A stretch of 64,000 nt of DNA from assembly GCA_009761415.1 (NCBI GenBank), contig QUOL01000001.1, positions 992,001-1,056,000 on the forward strand, given 5' to 3'. The position numbers were made by a program, and so were the translations under genes. The notes under the pieces are model-generated. The model saw nothing but the letters and a program-made list of their open reading frames with translations. It had not been told where the DNA came from and ran no database searches. Every line of letters begins with the position of its first letter. Within the stretch, counting starts at the first letter, position 1. This stretch comes from Sarcomyxa edulis (lineage: Eukaryota > Basidiomycota > Agaricomycetes > Agaricales > Mycenaceae). This document shows positions 58,399 through 64,000 of this stretch, piece by piece.

Positions 58399-59738
58399 AT
58401 GAAGAAATTCAAAAGGGGGTTCGCAGTCGAAACACGATCTCTTCAAGGATACGCCCTATCCCAAATATTCTCTACTATCGACAGTCCTACATTTATCTTC
58501 GAACTCCCGGCACTCAGGTATGCCTCTTGGCTACAAGATCTGCTCAGTACTGCCTCTGATTTGATGATCATCCACAAAGTCCAGAAGTATGGGAACCTCT
58601 ACTCTCACCGGACGCCAAAGAACGCGAGCGATTGGAATTTATAGGGGATGCACTCATGCATGCTTGTATTGCCGTTGAACTATATGAAATGTTTCCTAAC
58701 GGGTCCCCAGGCCTTTACACGGTGAGAACGGAGTTGCATCGAGTTCACCTGAACTCGGAGAGATTGATGTATGTATCACATACAGAACGCCCGAAGCAGT
58801 CTCGTCACCAACGCGACGTTTGCACGGCTCATGGCAAAACTCGGCATACATGATCTAAGAGATGAGCACAAGCCCGCCGGCGACGCTTTTGAGATGATAG
58901 TGGCGGGATACTTCCAGGAACAAGGATTTCAAGCCGTTCGAGATTGGGTCAGCAAATACTACCAACCTCTGATTCACGCAGCGAAGACGGCTTGCGAAGA
59001 CTTCTGGTATGTTCGGTATCAATTCCCAAGTCAACATTTTACTCAACTGTCTTTCCAGGAACACCTATGGAAGGAAGCGTAAACGGGATTACTACGTGGA
59101 CGATAGCAGTTTTATCATGCAACGTGCAGCAAGACGTACCGGCATCGAATCAAGTACCGGCAGACCATCTAGACCGCGAGCAAGCAGTTTGCCACCCGCC
59201 AACGACATGAACCGGACGCGACAATTCATTGATCTCACCTCTGATGATAGTGACATGGACTTAGAAGATGATGAAGACTATGAGACAGCCACGAGACCCT
59301 GGCTAGAAGCCATGTTGGCGACATCCACACCAATCCGAAAGATCGAGGTATGCATCGTAGATTATTTTCCTCGTCAACAGTCAACTCATCCCGACTGTCG
59401 TACAGCCTTTCTCCACTCCAGCTCGCAATGTAACATCTAGCGCTTCTCAGGTCATCCTCCAAAGTGCATCGAAGCGAGCTCAGAATCAGCTCCCTTGTAT
59501 GCCACCTTTGGCATCATCGTCTAACTCATTCCCGGTCACACCTATGCGTCCCGGAACCACAACGAATGCAAAAGTCAGCAACTACAGATACACCCCCTAC
59601 GAAAGCCCTATGGCAAGACCGTCCCTCGCGAGGCTCGCATTTCGATACAATACCCATCAAGGACCTAGCTCTCTTGCAAATCCCATCACCGCACCTGCTC
59701 CACTTGGAACCCCTGCGAATCCCATCACGCTCGACTAG
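58399..59738 (+). CDS. RNase III-domain protein with long disordered tail
   Basis: About six exons, roughly 390 residues. MKKFKRGFAVETRSLQGYAL and SPTFIFELPALS lead into the RNase III signature ERERLEFIGDALMHACIAVE. Next are YTVRTELHRVHLNSERL, SLVTNATFARLMAKLGIHDL and the second active-site block KPAGDAFEMIVAGYFQEQGF. By alignment with bacterial RNase III, Glu38, Glu41, Asp45, Asp114 and Glu117 equivalents are all present, so cleavage of double-stranded RNA is plausible. No dsRNA-binding domain follows. Instead about 200 residues are low-complexity (QFIDLTSDDSDMDLEDDEDY, a SUMO-binding-like acidic patch, then Ser/Pro-rich repeats ending TPANPITLD). No orthologue such as Dicer, Rnt1/Pac1 or a mitoribosomal RNase III protein was recognised with certainty. 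Confidence 0.8.
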
Positions 59739-59959
59739 TACTTACGATAACGATACCTACGGACTCCCTGCATGCCACCCACCATCTTCTACACCCGACA
59801 TATGTCTCTCATTTCCCTGTTCCTTTTCCACATTTATGCACATTATGCGTATATTATCCCTATGTATGCATTATAACGACCAGCTCCTGTATTTACGGAG
59901 TATGTAACAAAGTATCAAACACTTCTATCATCTTGGCTTCATCCCTTCTGTGTCCAAAA

Positions 59960-62900
59960 TCAATATCGTCCCCGCTTGTAACCACCTCCACGTCCACGTC
60001 CACGTCCACCGCGATAATTCGAGGTATAAGACGAGCTGCCATAGATTGACCCGCCGAAAGGCGAACTGCTATAAGACGAGCTCTGCGTATACGATCTCTT
60101 CCTGCTCGTAGGTGCAGGCGCAGCTGTCTCAACCTTGGTATAACCAGCTTTCTTGCATTCCTTTTCAAAAGCCACCACCAACGCCGCGAAATCGACCGAG
60201 CCCATGCTCCCAAACAACGGATGACTGGTAGACCACCTCCCCGCAGTCAGTCGCGGGGACGTTATACCAAAGGCCATACGCGCTAGGAGTCGTGGGTCGT
60301 CTCGTTCAGGACATGCAGCAAGTATCGCTTTGATTTGAGCAGGATTGATAGTACTGTTTGTATCACTCTTGAATTCGACGGATTCGCCGGTAGTGCAGAA
60401 CGTGCAGTTCCCGCACATGCCATCTGGGACGACGTCGTTGTCTCCGAAATGCGCGGCTAGATTTTTTGCTAGACCTGTTTTTTGCAAAGTCAGAAATGGT
60501 GAGTACGTGTTGTTGGAGGATTTCACTCACAATCGTCGTCAGTTGCGAACTGGATGACTTGACGGAGTTTTTGGACAGCTTCATCTTCCCTTTTTAACAT
60601 TCGAGCATACATGTCGTCTGCTATCTGCTTGATTTCTTCGGTCGTTTTTGGCATCGGCTTGATGACAGCATAACGCTGAAGTGAGTATAACGGTTAGTTC
60701 ATTTCGTAACACCAAAATTCGAGAAAACAATGCATATTCACCGCTCGAACTTGAGAGGCCTTCGACGTGATAGATCCTACAAGAGTAAGCCACTTCAGTA
60801 CACCTGCATCGTCGAAATGAGTCAAATTGAGAAAGACGAACCGCTGAATTCCCAGTCGCTGATCTGTCTAGCAAGATCTGCTCTATCCACCCCGGAACTG
60901 GTTGCCGCTTGGACGACATCGATCTATAAATTAAATAAGTAGACGAAAACCAAGATCTATACTTGTGCCACTGACCACATATTTTCCCGCCTTAGGGATC
61001 CAATGTGACCTTACAGTAGTTGCCGCTTTCCCTTTGTCCGACATCACTTTCTTCCATCCAGCATCATTGCGCGATTCTATCTCGTAGATAGAGTAGAAAG
61101 GCGTGACGGCACGGATGTACTCGTAATCCAATTCCAAGGTGGCGTAGCACAATCCCAAGACGTTTGACTGTGATGAGTATTAGCTGCAAACTAGATATAG
61201 TATTCGTAAAAATGGGGACCTACTCGGATATCATAGCTGTTCAGGTAGAGAAAGGATTGAGTGTGATATCTCGGGGCGATGAAAGGACTACGCACGTTTT
61301 TCCTTGCTGATAGAGATTGAAATCTAGGGTACCATCAGGCGCAGGTTGCTTGAGAGCAACTTCTTGAAGCCACAGCTCTAGATCCTTTTTGTTGCAGGTA
61401 TCACCTCTACAGAATCCTTCCAAGATAGGGATATCTGGAGCTGACAAGAACAGGAGACATGTAGAAGGAAGACCGTCTCTTCCTGCTCTACCCACCTCTT
61501 GGGAATAGCCTTCGAGTGTTTTCGGCATGTACATGTGGACGATCTGGCCGTATCTGTCAGCTGGTGCACTTGTACCAAAAGTTCATTATAATACCTGTCG
61601 GACGTTTGCTATCGTGTAGAAGCGTCAGATATGCTCTTGTTTGTAGACTCACGAGTCACCTACATTTATCGATACCCATTCCAAAAGCGATAGTTGCGCA
61701 TACGATTCCTTTTTCTGATTCCATGAACTCTAGCTGTACCCTTTCCCTCTCTTCAGAGGTCAGTCCGCCATGGTATACCATGGGTTCCAGGCCGTGAGGC
61801 TTCAAGTGATCGGCGACCTCTTGGGCATGTTTTTGCAGAGTAACCTATGAATTTTCGTACTCAGTTCATTCCGCAAAACACGAGGATGCCGGCTGCTTAC
61901 ATAGACAATACTGGGGCCAGTTCTAGATTGAAGGAAAGGAATGAGACGATCAAGTTTCTTGTCGAGAGATTCCGCCACTTCGACCTGGAATGCGAGACTA
62001 GAGAAAATCAGTATGACTGCTGCCGACATCGGAAAGAGACTCACTTTGGGCGAAAAACGGGAGTACGGAAAATTCCTTCCTTTGTGATGAAGAAAGCATT
62101 GCAAATATCGTCGGAGACGACCTGGGTGGCCGTGGCGGTCAAACAAAGGACTCTTTCCACCTCTTGTTCTACAGCAAAACGCGCGATTTTGAGGTAATCC
62201 GGACGGAAACTAGCTCCCCACTATGACGGGTATTCAGAGATCGGATCAAGGTAGGAGAATGCAAAAGTGTGCGTGCCTGAGAAATGCAATGGCTCTCATC
62301 TACCGCCAGCAGGGACACTTTAACACGACTCATCATGGCCAGAAAGCCCTCGTTGTTGAGTCTTCACCCGGTCCAATCAGGAGTTGTTTCATTGTAGAAG
62401 AGAGAAAAATCTGACCGTTCAGGGGCTACGTATAGTATCTTAAGCGCTCCGGAGAGAACTTCTCCTTTGATAAACGCTGATTTTTCGGCACTGTGAGTGC
62501 TATCCAGACTTGCCGCTTTGACTCCGTGATTGCACAGCGCGTCCACTTGGTCTCTGATAGAGAAGTTAGTTCCACGATGTCACTATTGAGCATATGACTC
62601 ACCTCATTAGAGAAAGCAGTGGAGAAATTACAAGAGTCAGGCCCTGCTCGTCATGACTTTCGTTAGCTAGCATCGCGGAAGAGACAGAATAACGGGATTA
62701 ACATCAAGACATAGAGCCGGTACTTGATATGTTAAACTCTTCCCCCCTGATTGATAGTTGTATAAATAATAATGATTGACGCGACAGAATAGGATCAGAC
62801 CTCCGGTCGGAAATACCACGAGCGCGTTGTCGTTTTCGACTATGAGTCTATGTATAACCTATGGATAGTATTCAACTGCGGGCTGTATGTGAGCCAGAAT

Positions 62901-62982
62901 GTGAAACACTGACTGCTTCTTGAGAAAGACGGAAGGAGGAATGCCCAAAGACGTCGCGAAGAACCTGATGTGCTTTGTCCAT
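59960..62982 (-). CDS. RecQ-family ATP-dependent DNA helicase with displaced zinc motif
   Basis: About eleven exons, roughly 760 residues. MDKAHQVLRDVFGHSSFRLS opens the helicase. Motifs are FPTGGGKSLTYQ (Walker A across an intron), VISPLLSLMRDQV, SLLAVDESHCISQWGASFRP (DEAH-type plus RecQ loop), VLCLTATAT, SIVYVTLQKHAQEV, EPMVYHGGLTSEERERVQ, TIAFGMGIDKSNIR and EGYSQEVGRAGRDGLPS. About 250 residues follow, with WH-like character (TLELDYEYIRAVTPFYSIYE). After them comes the zinc pattern TDDDCLAKNLAAHFGDND, then CGNCTFC. In typical RecQ proteins this zinc module directly follows the helicase. The C-terminus is Ser-rich and ends in an RGG tract (GGRGRGRGGGYKRGRY). RecQ enzymes unwind forks and recombination intermediates. 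No HRDC domain is seen. Confidence 0.9.
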
Positions 62983-63527
62983 GACAGTCGCGTTGATGAA
63001 AGAGTTTGAAATTTAAAAGTTTGTTGTCGTGTTATGTAGACGCTGCTTGGTCATGTGTATCTGATCACGTTTTCGGCGCCTGCCAGTGGGCCTGGGGCCA
63101 ACACTCTGACCTTCTTAGTTGAGACGATTTGCGTTCATGTATAGTACGCAGTCGCTACCAACTCACTGAGGTAACTGCCGTTTCGCCTTGTAATCTCACC
63201 TAGTCTCTGTCAGGTCTACGGATGATCTCGAGGGACCCGTCAATCAGTCAATGGCTCGAAACTCGAGTCTCATCAACCAATCAACGACTACTGTCTAGCA
63301 ATGGAACTGCTGCTACGGTTCTAATTCGTACCTTTTGGTGATCCTGATCCTGGGGGATCCGAGCAAAAACCTGCGCAGCTTGATTATCCCATGGTCATCC
63401 CCTGCACTCGCCGCTCACGCTTTACAGCAACAGCCAAACGCATCATTTTGTAGCCCCATTTAGATTGATATGCCATCGCTGTGCCATAATTGCTTCGCTC
63501 GTCTCTTCGTTCTCGCTACTGTGTAGT
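62983..63527. promoter_or_regulatory. Divergent promoter region RecQ / BCK1-like paralogue
   Basis: About 545 bp between the two starts. No gene, repeat or RNA was recognised. The sequence has a direct pair of similar blocks (gtcaatcagtcaatggctcg, then atcaaccaatcaac) near 63238-63285. Confidence 0.45.
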
Positions 63528-64000
63528 ATGAGGCCGACCTCTGTGTCTACCGTCTCCTCCGGCTCTAGCTCATTCGACTCACAAACCTGGGCGGTGAGGC
63601 CATCCTCGCAAGCAGTTTACAACCGTCTGCCCGACTTCTTCCCCCATACACTCGAAAAATCGATTGTTGAGCAATCGATTTCACTTCAGGCAGATAAGAC
63701 ATCGATCTCCACAGGTACTCACCCATATACGCCTCTTGGAAAGTCCGCCTTGGAATGTACTCCCGTAGAATCTTCCCTCCTGGAAGACGAGGATACAGAG
63801 CAGACAACCCAGGCACCCAACTTGCGTGAGTGAATTCAGTACTGATCCTTCTAGCTAGTCTGACTCTTCATCAGCCAAATTCCAGTGGGTTCGCGGTGAA
63901 CTCATTGGTAAAGGTAGTTACGGGCGGGTTTATATGGCTTTCAATGCTACGAGCGGAGAAATTATGGCAGTCAAACAGGTCGAACTCCCACAAGCACCCC
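63528..64000 (+). CDS. Second BCK1-like MAPKKK (5' part, runs off the window)
   Basis: Exon 1 (63528 to about 63829) starts MRPTSVSTVSSGSSSFDS and contains TWAVRPSSQAVYNRLPDFFP. An intron ends at cag before [20 protein letters not shown], then AVKQVELPQAP at the right edge. The exon-1 block matches [19 protein letters not shown] of the BCK1 gene at 12714-17552. The glycine loop differs from it at only a few positions ([15 protein letters not shown] there). Hence this is a paralogue whose kinase domain starts about 115 residues in. The ubiquitin-fold domain and roughly 1,000 residues of the longer gene's N-terminus are absent. The activation loop and catalytic lysine's partners lie outside the window. 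Confidence 0.85.

Noticed and set aside
1..64000. CRISPR array, bacterial operon or secondary-metabolite cluster
   Set aside because: No spaced direct repeats were found, genes carry spliceosomal introns, and the nitrilase and FMO genes lack any backbone synthase nearby.

Overview
The window is nuclear DNA of a filamentous basidiomycete, most likely an agaricomycete. Nearly every gene is split by short introns of about 45-75 nt with GT...AG borders. Genes sit 100-600 bp apart on both strands, and the gene set (BCK1-type MAPKKK, Cdc3-type septin, CAS1 O-acetyltransferase, STS1/Cut8, GID8, ankyrin-DIL protein, Tnp2-like transposase) is fungal. No bacterial operon, CRISPR array, rRNA or clear tRNA was seen. 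Gene boundaries were obtained by joining exons by hand at splice sites that keep the reading frame and restore conserved family motifs.

Layout. 0-9 kb, minus strand: the 5' end of succinyl-CoA ligase alpha, an MTR10/transportin-3 importin, a septin, a nitrilase and mitoribosomal mS35. CZIB (DUF866) follows on plus. 10-22.5 kb, minus strand: a fungal IQ-motif protein, a large BCK1-like MAPKKK, GID8, a flavin monooxygenase, a tiny membrane protein and RRP15. 22.7-36.5 kb, plus strand: an ankyrin-DIL protein, a SnoaL-fold protein, a rhomboid protease, a Cas1p-type O-acetyltransferase and STS1/Cut8. 36.5-42.5 kb: a transposon region with a multi-intron Tnp2/CACTA-like transposase that is nearly intact. 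42.6-53 kb: an unrecognised coiled-coil protein, a PPR-like mitochondrial protein, a gene-poor stretch with minisatellites, a REXO4-like protein lacking most catalytic residues, a mitochondrial carrier and a RING-CH ligase. 53-64 kb: NUP170/NUP155, an RNase III-domain protein, a RecQ helicase and the 5' end of a second BCK1-like MAPKKK running off the edge.

Most genes are housekeeping and are not a functional cluster. Shared themes are nuclear transport (MTR10, NUP170, STS1), protein turnover (GID8, STS1, RING-CH, rhomboid), cell-wall and morphogenesis signalling (BCK1, septin, CAS1) and mitochondria (LSC1, mS35, PPR protein, carrier). The most notable points are the degenerate exonuclease, the two BCK1 relatives in one window (one with a much shorter N-terminus), the RecQ with a displaced zinc motif, the stand-alone RNase III protein, and two stretches that may hide small spliced genes. 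No clearly new multi-gene system was found.
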